Origin: an uncultured Bacteroidales bacterium | GTDB lineage: Bacteria; Bacteroidota; Bacteroidia; Bacteroidales; UBA932 | Reading direction: 5' to 3' | Assembly: GCA_937901105.1 (NCBI GenBank) | Contig: CALCHD010000225.1 | Span: 1 to 6,184 of the forward strand | DNA: 6,184 nt | Part shown: in pieces, positions 1 to 6,184 of the stretch | How the letters are laid out: each line of letters begins with the position of its first letter | How positions within the stretch are numbered: the stretch's first letter is position 1 | Notes under the pieces: generated by a model | Told to the model about the DNA's origin: nothing | Databases searched by the model: none | The model's input: only the letters and a program-made list of their open reading frames with translations | Made by a program: the position numbers and the translations under genes

Positions 1-1053
1 CTGATGTGCGCCGCCGTAATGGCAATAATGTTTTGGGTCATGCCATTTATGCACAATATGGGACAGGATCCAAAAATTCTCGGGTACGCATCGGAATATT
101 ACAAAATTATGGTCTGGTCTCTGGCACCGTTTGTAATATTTTACGTTATAAGGGCACTCACAGAGGGGGTTGGAAACACCAAGTACACAATGTACATCAC
201 TGTATTCTGCAATATCCTCAATATATTCCTTAACTGGGTTCTGATTTTCGGGCATTTCGGAGTGGAGGCAATGGGGGTTGCAGGAGCAGCATGGGCAACA
301 TTCATCAGCAGATGTGCAATGCTGGGGATTGGAATTGTCATATTGCTGTCGGGAAAACTCTACAAAAGATATTTGGGTGACATTAAATTCAGTTCCCTGA
401 ATTTAAGCCAGTTTAAGGATGTCATGAAAACATCCTTCCCAATGTCATTCCAGGGATTGGTTGAAGTTACCACGTTCAGCATTGCCGGCATTATGGCAGG
501 ATGGTTTGGAGAGGTGGCTATGGCTGCACACCAGGCTTCGCAGACAATAATAACATTTTCATTTATGGTTGCCCAAGGCGTGGGAGTTGCTGCAACAATC
601 AGAGTTTCACACCAATACGGCGAGAGGCGGTTTGCAGATGCAAGAAAGGCCGGTTTTGCAGCATCTCACATAAGCATAGCCCTTATGGCCCTTGCCGGAA
701 TTACCTTTATACTGTTCAATGATGTTATTCCATACATCTTTACCAAAGACCGCCTTGTAGCGGAAATTGCTTCAAAACTGCTTTATGTAGCAGCTGCTTT
801 CCAGCTATTTGATGCAGTACAGCTCTCTGCCCTTGCCTCATTGAGAGCACTTGCAGATGTAAAATGGCCACTGATAACATCACTGTTCACATACTACATA
901 ATAGGGCTTCCGTTTGCATACTTTGCCGGAACAACATTCGGCCTTGGCCCCGTAGGAGTCTGGCTTGGCCTGCTTGCCGGACTGATGCTTGCAGCAGTGC
1001 TGTTCCTGTACAGGTTCAACAAAATTACCAAAGGATTTACAACCAATTATTAA
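1..1053 (+). CDS. MATE-family (NorM-type) multidrug efflux transporter, 5' partial
   Basis: This is an inner-membrane antiporter of the MATE family, which exports cationic drugs or metabolites in exchange for Na+ or H+. The frame is open to the first base (codon 1 is CTG), so the gene starts outside the window. About 350 residues are visible, against roughly 450-460 for the family, so about 100 N-terminal residues (the first two or three helices) are missing. Counting the Met at base 4 as residue 1, the protein is a series of hydrophobic helices with family signatures: RALTEGVGNT (50-59), NILNIFLNWVLIFG (70-83) and GVAGAAWAT (91-99). The segment FPMSFQGLVEVTTF (145-158) carries Glu154, in the position of the cation-site Glu of NorM. 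FQLFDAVQLSALASLRA (266-282) carries Asp270, matching the second conserved acidic residue. These two residues favour the NorM branch over DinF. The substrate cannot be inferred. The TAA stop at 1051-1053 lies 60 bases before the next gene, and no convincing terminator separates them, so read-through into the methyltransferase gene is possible. Confidence 0.93.
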   Translation: MMCAAVMAIMFWVMPFMHNMGQDPKILGYASEYYKIMVWSLAPFVIFYVIRALTEGVGNTKYTMYITVFCNILNIFLNWVLIFGHFGVEAMGVAGAAWATFISRCAMLGIGIVILLSGKLYKRYLGDIKFSSLNLSQFKDVMKTSFPMSFQGLVEVTTFSIAGIMAGWFGEVAMAAHQASQTIITFSFMVAQGVGVAATIRVSHQYGERRFADARKAGFAASHISIALMALAGITFILFNDVIPYIFTKDRLVAEIASKLLYVAAAFQLFDAVQLSALASLRALADVKWPLITSLFTYYIIGLPFAYFAGTTFGLGPVGVWLGLLAGLMLAAVLFLYRFNKITKGFTTNY

Positions 1054-1091
1054 CTTTTTAGACCGGTTCTAAACCTCAGAATAACCCAAAG

Positions 1092-1120
1092 TGCCCATTA
1101 GGACGTCGTCCCAATGGGCA
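1092..1120. repeat. 29-base near-perfect palindrome overlapping a start codon
   Basis: The left arm TGCCCATT (1092-1099) is the exact reverse complement of AATGGGCA (1113-1120). Inside it, GGACG (1101-1105) pairs with CGTCC (1107-1111), with one A/C mismatch (1100/1112) and a single central base. The right arm contains the ATG at 1114. No T-tract follows on either strand, so it is a poor intrinsic terminator. It could be an operator-like site, an RNA hairpin controlling translation, or a remnant of a dispersed palindromic repeat. The 9-mer CGTCGTCCC (1104-1112) recurs in the palindrome after this gene (2508-2516). Confidence 0.7.
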
Positions 1121-2382
1121 AATTGAGAAAAGATATGCTTACAGAGAAAGACATAGAGTTCATAAAAGCAAATGAAGGGGCAGATGTTACCCGTCTGCTG
1201 CTTGGGAAGGCTCCTGCAGGGGTGAATCTCCCACTTTGCGCCAAGTGCATTCAGGCCAGGGCAAAGATGAAGATAAAGACTCCTCTATGGTGGGAGAACT
1301 TGTCGCTCGCATATCCTTTTTCTGTATCCGTAGAGCAGGGAAGCTCCCAGGCAACCGCACTGCTCAAGCAGAGAATCATCAAGGAGCTTTTCAACAATCT
1401 TCCCCAAATTGACACTCACTGCAACAATACTCCCGACAGTAATACATCCTGCGGCATCATAACTGCCGACCTTACAGGAGGAATGGGAATAGACTCATAC
1501 TTCATTTCACAGATAGCCTCAAAACATTATTACTTTGAGCGCACTGCAGAACTTTGCGAGGCAACAGAATACAATTTCACACAGCTTGGAGCAACAAACA
1601 TTATTGTGAGCAACCGGGATGTTACTGCAGACGGATGTGCAGTACTGAAAGAACTTGCCCATAAGGAGATTTCCCTTGTATACATAGATCCTGCACGACG
1701 TACCGCCACAGGCGACAAAGCTATCTTGCTGCAAGACTATGAGCCCAATGTAATAGACCTGCAGGAATACCTCTTTGCAATCAGCCGCTTTGTACTGATT
1801 AAGGTCTCCCCTATGGCCGACATAAAGCTGAACCTGAAGCATCTGCCAAAAACCAGTGCTGTATATATTGTAACCGTTGACAACGAGTGCAAGGAACTGC
1901 TGTTCCTGCTCGACCGCGAGCACTCCGGCGCCGAGCCTTTAATTAATGTTGTACAAAAGGACAACGTAACAATAAAAATAAGCGAGGAAGAATCCGCAAC
2001 TGCCACATATACAAGCACTCTTGGCAAATACCTGTATGAACCCGGCAAAGGAATGCTCAAGGCCGGCGCTTACAAACTGATTTCAGAGAGATACGGCTGC
2101 CAGAAGCTCGCCGTAAGCACTCATCTGTATACTTCAGACACAGAAACAGCAGATTTCCCAGGCAAAACATTCTGCATAGAAGAAGTAATTCCATTCAACA
2201 AGAAAACCCTCAAGGAGGTTGCCAAAAGGTTCCCTAAAGCAGACCTTACTGCAAGGAACTTCCCATTGGACACCAATGCTCTGAAAAAACTGTCGGGAAT
2301 AAAGGACGGCGGCTCAATCCACATCTTTGCAGTAACTCTCCACAATGGTGAGAAGGTCCTGATCATCACTTCAGTGAAATAA
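1114..2382 (+). CDS. Class I SAM-dependent methyltransferase, PG_1098 type with THUMP-like C-terminus
   Basis: This is a probable cytoplasmic nucleic-acid methyltransferase of the family typified by Porphyromonas gingivalis PG_1098. The substrate is not established to my knowledge, but the THUMP-like domain points to RNA. In order: a helical N-terminal region (about 1-110); a Rossmann methyltransferase core with SAM motif I DLTGGMGID (119-127), the acidic residue Glu142 in YFERTAEL, and catalytic-loop motif YIDPARR (190-196); a middle region matching the PG_1098 ferredoxin-like domain (about 260-330); and a THUMP-like C-terminus with RNFPLDTNALKKL (381-393). The length of 422 residues suits the family. 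The first ATG (1114) sits inside a palindrome. The in-frame ATG at 1135 would give a protein starting MLTEKDIEFIKANEG, which resembles family N-termini better, so the true start may be 1135. No clear ribosome-binding site decides between them. The stop codon (2380-2382) lies within a small hairpin. Family assignment is firm and the substrate is unknown. Confidence 0.92.
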   Translation: MGKLRKDMLTEKDIEFIKANEGADVTRLLLGKAPAGVNLPLCAKCIQARAKMKIKTPLWWENLSLAYPFSVSVEQGSSQATALLKQRIIKELFNNLPQIDTHCNNTPDSNTSCGIITADLTGGMGIDSYFISQIASKHYYFERTAELCEATEYNFTQLGATNIIVSNRDVTADGCAVLKELAHKEISLVYIDPARRTATGDKAILLQDYEPNVIDLQEYLFAISRFVLIKVSPMADIKLNLKHLPKTSAVYIVTVDNECKELLFLLDREHSGAEPLINVVQKDNVTIKISEEESATATYTSTLGKYLYEPGKGMLKAGAYKLISERYGCQKLAVSTHLYTSDTETADFPGKTFCIEEVIPFNKKTLKEVAKRFPKADLTARNFPLDTNALKKLSGIKDGGSIHIFAVTLHNGEKVLIITSVK

Positions 2383-2389
2383 TTTCACT
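2373..2389 (+). other. Small hairpin spanning the methyltransferase stop codon
   Basis: AGTGAAAT (2373-2380) and ATTTCACT (2382-2389) are exact reverse complements around one base, so RNA could form a 6-bp stem with a 5-base loop. The TAA stop (2380-2382) sits in the loop region. It is AT-rich, lacks a following U-tract and is not a convincing terminator alone. It may protect the 3' end of the transcript or be chance. Confidence 0.4.
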
Positions 2390-2417
2390 ATAACAAGATC
2401 TTATATATGATGTAAAA

Positions 2418-2537
2418 AAGGATGAGATATTCACATAGGGGGACCTCATTCGACGGTTGCGAGCTATTTCTTAGTGAAACGAAGAAATGGCGAAGCAGAG
2501 GAGACTGCGTCGTCCCCCTATTGGATATCTCATCCTT
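2418..2537. repeat. 120-base imperfect palindrome, possible MITE-like element or structured RNA
   Basis: The ends AAGGATGAGATAT (2418-2430) and ATATCTCATCCTT (2525-2537) are exact 13-base inverted repeats. After a 4x3-base internal loop, a second exact 10-base pair follows: ATAGGGGGAC (2435-2444) with GTCCCCCTAT (2512-2521). Further in, CGACG (2451-2455) can pair with CGTCG (2508-2512, competing for one base). The centre holds a third hairpin, GCTATTTCTT (2463-2472) with AAGAAATGGC (2482-2491), where one mismatch is a G-U wobble in RNA. The layered pairing exceeds what a terminator needs, and no transposase lies near. The element fills most of the 217-base gap between the convergent genes. 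AT-rich direct repeats (TTATATA at 2401-2407 and 2536-2542) lie beside it but are low-complexity. The structure is certain; its nature as a mobile repeat or RNA is inference. Confidence 0.75.
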
Positions 2538-2551
2538 ATATAATACATAAA

Positions 2552-2579
2552 AAAGACCGGTCGTAATAAACCGGTCTTT
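2552..2579 (-). terminator. Rho-independent terminator of the peptidase gene, possibly bidirectional
   Basis: AAAGACCGGT (2552-2561) and ACCGGTCTTT (2570-2579) form a perfect 10-bp stem with an 8-base loop. On the - strand the stem runs into six consecutive T residues (from the A-run 2549-2554), 21 bases after the peptidase stop codon, which is classic intrinsic-terminator geometry. On the + strand only three T residues follow the GC core, so it would be a weaker stop for the methyltransferase transcript. Confidence 0.88.
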
Positions 2580-2599
2580 ATGCAATAATCAACTCTCCA

Positions 2600-4789
2600 T
2601 TATCTCACAAGAATTGCAGGCACATCCTTCTCCAACAGATGGCGGTACCAGAAGATGTAGTCACCTGTTGTTGAGTGAACAGATTTCTTGCCTCTGTAGC
2701 CGTGGAACTCACCAGGATAAATCATAAGGTCAAACTGCTTGCCGGCATCCTGCATAGCACCAATAAGCTGCATAGTATTCTGCATATGCACATTATCATC
2801 AGATGTACCGTGAGTAATCTTCACATAATTGGTTGAGTCACCTTTATAACGGTCTACCTTCAACATCATCCTTGTATTGGCATAACCGTCCGGATTGTCC
2901 TGAGGACGGTCCATATAGCGCTCTGTGTAATGTGTATCATATAGCCCCCAGTCATAAACGCCGCCGCCTGCAATACCGTATTTGAAATAGTCGTTGCCGG
3001 CAGTACAAGCAAGCATTGTCATAGATCCGCCGTAAGAGAAACCTGTGATACCAACTTTCTCCCTGTTTACAAACGGAAGCTTGTGAAGCTCCTTCATCCA
3101 CTCAATATAGTCTACAAGCTCAATGTTAAGCAAGTTTCTGTGAAGGAAGTTCAATCCCTCTTTACCGCAGTGGCCGCTGGCTCTATGGTCAATGGCAATC
3201 TGGATCACACCCTCATTTGCCCACCACTGGGTCTTCTCTGAAATCCCCTTCCATGTATCCATAACTGTTCCTGCATTAGGGCCGCCGTACATACTAACAA
3301 GTACCGGATATTTCTTTGTTGAATCAAGATCTAGAGGCCAGATAACCTGTGCAGGAAGCACATATCCGTCAACTGTGATGGAAAGCATCTGTGGGATGGC
3401 AAGCTTGTACTCATCAAATTTCTCACCCTTCTGGTCTGCAAGTATTTTTACTCCCGACGATTTCTCAAACTCCACCTTTGCTGGAACCTTTGCTGCAGCA
3501 GCTTTTTCCGCCTTCTTCACATCTACAACAGCAAGGCGGGTTGGGGTGCTTGAATTTGAGTAAAGTGCAGTATAGTATTTATTGTCGGGAGAAAGAGATA
3601 CATTCACAAAATTGTACTCTCCAAATGACAATCTGGTAATTTTCCTGGTCTTAAGGTCCACCTTGTAGAAATCATTTCTGGTTGAAACCTCTCTGCGGGC
3701 AGTGAAATAGATTGCACCGCCTTTCATGTCAACTTTAATGAATCTGATACCCCAGTTCTTGCCTTCGGTAATCTTCTCCAGGCGCTTGCCGTCAAATGAC
3801 TGGAAATAGATCTGCTCCCACATGTCAAAGTCCCTTACCATAAAGAAACCGTCCTCTACAAACTGCATGTCCTCCATCCAGTCAATCCAAGTTTTCTGTT
3901 CCTCATTGTAGATGAAGTCTTTGGAACCGTCAACAGGATTAACTGTGTATAGTACAAGATTGTTCTGCTCACGAGGCATCCATGGAATGATGAAGCGGCT
4001 GCCGTCTGCGTTCCAGAAAGGAATTCCAAAGTACTGGTCTGCAGTGTGGTCAAAATCTGCCCATACAGTTGCACCGTTCTCTACATCTACAAAGGCAATC
4101 TTTACTTCAGGGTTTCTGTCACCTGCTTTAGGATAGCGGGTTTCAGTAATGAAGCCGTGCTTGCCCTTTGAGTTATAAATAGGAAACATAGGAATCTGGC
4201 TGTCATCAAATTTATAGTAGGCAATCTTCTTGCCGCAAGGGCTCCACCAGAAGGCCTTATATTTAGAAGGACGTCCAAGAATCTCCTCATAGTATACCCA
4301 AGAAGCATAACCGTTCATGATCACGTTTGTACCGTCTGTGGTAAGTTTCTTCACCTCGCCATCTGCAGAGTCCCAAACGCAAAGGTTATTTGAAGCATCA
4401 GTAAAGGCCACTTTGTCGCCTGAAGGTGAAAGTGTAGGGTTCTTAACCTCTTTAGCAATAGGAAGCGCCATGAATTTCTTCAGAGCCTCAGGGGTTGGAG
4501 CAATCTCTTTTAGTGTATTCTCAACTGCTTTCTTCTCGCCGGTTTTAACATTGTACTCAAACATCTTGAATCCCTTACCCTCTCTCTCTGCAAGCTTTAA
4601 AGTCTCCTTGTCTTTCCAGCCTGTTACCATTGGCATAGGGTTCACAACTCCGTCGGGAAGCTTACCTGTAATTTCTTCTGGTGTAAGGGCTTTCTTCCCT
4701 CCCTCCTGTGCATATGCTGATGCCCCTGCAATAAAGCATAGAAGCACCGCCGCAAACAAAAATCTGATTGTTCTCATATAGTTTTTCAT
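2600..4789 (-). CDS. Secreted dipeptidyl peptidase IV (S9 prolyl oligopeptidase family)
   Basis: This is a periplasmic serine exopeptidase expected to release X-Pro or X-Ala dipeptides from peptide N-termini, a step in protein use by Bacteroidota. Residues 1-28 form a Sec signal peptide: basic start, hydrophobic LFAAVLLCFIAGASA, cut probably after AYAQ. The Cys lacks a lipobox context, so it is not an evident lipoprotein. A beta-propeller spans about 45-450. WVYYEEI (164-170) keeps the two Glu residues (168, 169) that bind the substrate amino terminus in DPP IV. The alpha/beta-hydrolase domain follows: oxyanion Tyr501 in MYGGP, nucleophile Ser585 in GFSYGGS, Asp664 and substrate-binding Asn666 in HGTSDDNVH, and His696 in EFHGYRG. 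Pocket residues Trp614, Tyr617 and Tyr621 (YTERYM) are kept. The length of 729 residues is usual, and no type IX secretion C-terminal domain is apparent. The related prolyl tripeptidyl peptidase is the main alternative; the double Glu favours DPP IV without excluding it. Start: ATG at 4789, 7 bases after the upstream stop; the next in-frame ATG (4777) would shorten the basic region. It is probably co-transcribed with the upstream gene. Confidence 0.95.
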   Translation of the reverse strand: MKNYMRTIRFLFAAVLLCFIAGASAYAQEGGKKALTPEEITGKLPDGVVNPMPMVTGWKDKETLKLAEREGKGFKMFEYNVKTGEKKAVENTLKEIAPTPEALKKFMALPIAKEVKNPTLSPSGDKVAFTDASNNLCVWDSADGEVKKLTTDGTNVIMNGYASWVYYEEILGRPSKYKAFWWSPCGKKIAYYKFDDSQIPMFPIYNSKGKHGFITETRYPKAGDRNPEVKIAFVDVENGATVWADFDHTADQYFGIPFWNADGSRFIIPWMPREQNNLVLYTVNPVDGSKDFIYNEEQKTWIDWMEDMQFVEDGFFMVRDFDMWEQIYFQSFDGKRLEKITEGKNWGIRFIKVDMKGGAIYFTARREVSTRNDFYKVDLKTRKITRLSFGEYNFVNVSLSPDNKYYTALYSNSSTPTRLAVVDVKKAEKAAAAKVPAKVEFEKSSGVKILADQKGEKFDEYKLAIPQMLSITVDGYVLPAQVIWPLDLDSTKKYPVLVSMYGGPNAGTVMDTWKGISEKTQWWANEGVIQIAIDHRASGHCGKEGLNFLHRNLLNIELVDYIEWMKELHKLPFVNREKVGITGFSYGGSMTMLACTAGNDYFKYGIAGGGVYDWGLYDTHYTERYMDRPQDNPDGYANTRMMLKVDRYKGDSTNYVKITHGTSDDNVHMQNTMQLIGAMQDAGKQFDLMIYPGEFHGYRGKKSVHSTTGDYIFWYRHLLEKDVPAILVR

Positions 4790-4796
4790 TTATAGA

Positions 4797-6184
4797 TTAT
4801 TCAAAATACTTGTCCTTGAAATTTACCAGATATACCTTTTCCACTCCACGTGTAATGGCCGTATAGAGCCATTTAAGGTCGTCCATAGATATATCATCTT
4901 TCCAGAGGCTGTTGTCTACAAATACACATTTCCACTGTCCGCCCTGCGACTTGTGCCCTGTAATAGCAGTTGCATACTTTATCTGCAGAGCATTGTAGTA
5001 CTTGTCCTCCCTAACTTTCTCCATCCTCTTCTTGCGCACTGTTACCTCTTCATAATCTGCATACACACCTTCAAAAAGCATCTTCTGCTGTTCCTTGTCC
5101 AAAGACGGTGAAACAGAATCAAGTGTGTCCAATATAATCTTTGCATCTATCTCCACATCATCATAGTCCGGGAAACGTAGCGTAGCCTGTGCAAAATGAA
5201 GTCCATAACGTTCTTCATATCCGCCAATCCTTACCAGTTCTGCAACATCTCCGTTTGCAATGAAATCAAGCTCTTCTATCTTTTCCAGAAACTGGTAGCA
5301 GTTCTTTACAATCATCAGCTTGTCACCCCTGGTAAGCTGCTCCTCCATAAAAAGGACAGTCTGCCTGATCCCCATATTATACTTGTTCGCCCTCAAATTT
5401 GAGCGGCACAGCACCACCACCTCATCCAATCCATATTTGGAGATGGCCCCGTCAAGCTCCTCTATAAGCTCTCCTCCCGATATTTTCTTGAAATCATCAA
5501 ACCCCTCACACATGAATACCGGAGCATCGGTATCTCCCCTTTCAATCTGCTCCCTTAACCTTGTTGCATTAAACAATATGCCGCTCTCCCCTGCCTGTCT
5601 CACAACTTCCCGCAAAGTGACCGCCTTCAATGGAGCAAATTGCGAAATATAGTCAAAATCCAAAGCCGGACTCTCATCCATACCAATTGGAGGGAGCTGC
5701 GCAGAATCTCCCATAAGTATCAGCCTGTTTCCAGGATTCTGCCTTATATAGGAAATCAGGTCCTCCAGCAGATCTCCTGAACCAAAGATTGTACTCTCCA
5801 TTCCAGTGCCAATTGTAATAAGAGAGGCCTCATCAACAATATAGACTGTATCCCTGCTCTTGTTGAAATCAAGGCAAAACTTGGCATCCTTATCAGCAAG
5901 TGACTTGTAATAAAAATAGAACTCTGCCAGCTTGCCTCTATATTCAGGTTTCCACGGCTTTTGTGAACCGTTATAATGTATAATCGAAGTATTTTCCCTG
6001 ACCCACTCAAGGTCAGTTTTCTTTTCTCTTTTGAACACTTTCTCATCAAGATTAAAAATTCTCGTATCAAAATATGTAGTTTTTCCGCCGAACATACCAT
6101 TGATAACATCCTGGTCAGAAAGCCAGAGTTTTTTCAGATTCTTTTCTATGTAATCAAAAATTACTTTTCTTCTTCTGCAACCTT
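4797..6184 (-). CDS. GT8 glycosyltransferase end fused in frame to a RecD-like helicase lacking Walker A, 5' partial
   Basis: The frame is open to the right edge, giving about 462 visible residues; the start lies outside. Numbering from the Met at 6095, the part before about residue 64 reads as the C-terminal end of a family 8 glycosyltransferase (see the separate entry). From about residue 65 it is an SF1B helicase of the Bacteroidota RecD/exonuclease V alpha-like type: Walker B YIVDEAS (85-91), motif III GDSAQLPPIG (129-138), VVRQAGESGILFNAT (164-178), VVLCRSN (227-233), NGDVAELV (281-288), motif V ATAITGHKSQGGQW (375-388) and motif VI WLYTAITRG (409-417). The N-terminal helicase region with the P-loop (GxxGxGKT/S), expected just before residue 65, is absent, so ATP hydrolysis is unlikely and the helicase part is probably inactive. 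No stop or frameshift breaks the join, and no start codon lies between the join and Walker B. The cause may be a real deletion-fusion or an assembly chimera. Its stop is 7 bases before the peptidase start. Confidence 0.85.
   Translation of the reverse strand, partial: GCRRRKVIFDYIEKNLKKLWLSDQDVINGMFGGKTTYFDTRIFNLDEKVFKREKKTDLEWVRENTSIIHYNGSQKPWKPEYRGKLAEFYFYYKSLADKDAKFCLDFNKSRDTVYIVDEASLITIGTGMESTIFGSGDLLEDLISYIRQNPGNRLILMGDSAQLPPIGMDESPALDFDYISQFAPLKAVTLREVVRQAGESGILFNATRLREQIERGDTDAPVFMCEGFDDFKKISGGELIEELDGAISKYGLDEVVVLCRSNLRANKYNMGIRQTVLFMEEQLTRGDKLMIVKNCYQFLEKIEELDFIANGDVAELVRIGGYEERYGLHFAQATLRFPDYDDVEIDAKIILDTLDSVSPSLDKEQQKMLFEGVYADYEEVTVRKKRMEKVREDKYYNALQIKYATAITGHKSQGGQWKCVFVDNSLWKDDISMDDLKWLYTAITRGVEKVYLVNFKDKYFE
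5904..6184 (-). other. Glycosyltransferase family 8 C-terminal segment within the fused frame
   Basis: About 94 residues match the end of GT8 enzymes such as LgtC. These transfer sugars from UDP-sugars in lipopolysaccharide or capsule synthesis. DQDVINGMFGGK is readable just before and after the Met at 6095, and matches the DQDILN helix of LgtC. HYNGSQKPW (bases 5952-5978) has the same spacing as HYCGPAKPW of LgtC, where the His binds the metal and the Lys contacts the UDP diphosphate. The following EYRGKLAEFY is a usual near-terminal GT8 segment, so the glycosyltransferase may be almost whole at its C-terminus, with its catalytic DxD region beyond the edge. The end at about 5904 is approximate (plus or minus about 20 bases). 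Confidence 0.8.

Noticed and set aside
1057..1073. Short inverted repeat TTTAGA/TCTAAA around CCGGT after the transporter stop codon, as a possible terminator.
   Set aside because: Only a 6-bp AT-rich stem with no following T-tract; too weak to call.
1519..2060. Antisense open frames of 134 and 107 codons opposite the methyltransferase gene.
   Set aside because: They overlap a clearly recognised gene and show no domain-like content.
2388..2585. A 65-codon open frame on the - strand across the intergenic palindrome.
   Set aside because: It runs through the inverted repeats and the terminator stem, resembles no family I recognise, and is best explained as chance.
4317..4781. A 154-codon + strand open frame opposite the start of the peptidase gene.
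   Set aside because: It mirrors the signal peptide and propeller coding sequence and lacks recognisable motifs.
4706..4789. A lipoprotein signal in the peptidase because of the Cys in LLCFIAG.
   Set aside because: The residues before the Cys do not fit a lipobox and the hydrophobic core continues past it to a good signal peptidase I site.
4800..4830. TATTTTG on the - strand before the peptidase as a Bacteroidota -7 promoter element.
   Set aside because: It is one base short of TAnnTTTG and has no matching TTTG at about -33, and it lies inside the upstream coding sequence.
4797..6095. Treating the right-edge gene as a complete helicase starting at the Met at 6095.
   Set aside because: The frame stays open upstream to the window edge, and the residues there (DQDVING) join the following ones as a GT8 motif, so this Met is internal.

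Overview
The window looks like a chromosomal fragment from a Bacteroidota bacterium, most likely order Bacteroidales. The base composition is moderate. The PG_1098-type methyltransferase and the periplasmic dipeptidyl peptidase IV are both typical of that group, and translation starts lack Shine-Dalgarno sequences, as is common there. This assignment comes from recognising protein families by eye, not from a search.

Layout: two genes run rightward and two run leftward, converging on an intergenic region at about 2383-2599. On the + strand are the C-terminal three quarters of a NorM-type MATE efflux transporter (1-1053, cut by the window edge) and a complete class I SAM-dependent methyltransferase with a THUMP-like C-terminus (1114-2382). 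On the - strand are a gene that enters from the right edge (6184-4797) and, seven bases after it, a complete secreted S9-family dipeptidyl peptidase IV (4789-2600). A good hairpin terminator (2552-2579) ends the peptidase transcript. Beside it lies a roughly 120-base imperfect palindrome (2418-2537) that may be a small non-coding repeat element. A second compact palindrome (1092-1120) overlaps the first possible start codon of the methyltransferase.

The most unusual item is the leftward gene at the right edge. Its visible N-terminal part reads as the C-terminal end of a family 8 glycosyltransferase (DQDVIN and HYNGSQKPW motifs). It continues in the same open frame into a RecD-like superfamily 1 helicase that has Walker B and later motifs but no Walker A. 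This is either a real deletion-fusion, probably inactive as a helicase, or an assembly chimera. The window alone cannot decide.

The four genes do not form an obvious common pathway: export of small molecules, nucleic-acid methylation, a glycosyltransferase/helicase hybrid and periplasmic peptide breakdown. I see no CRISPR array, tRNA, rRNA, transposase or defence cluster, and no clear new multi-gene system.
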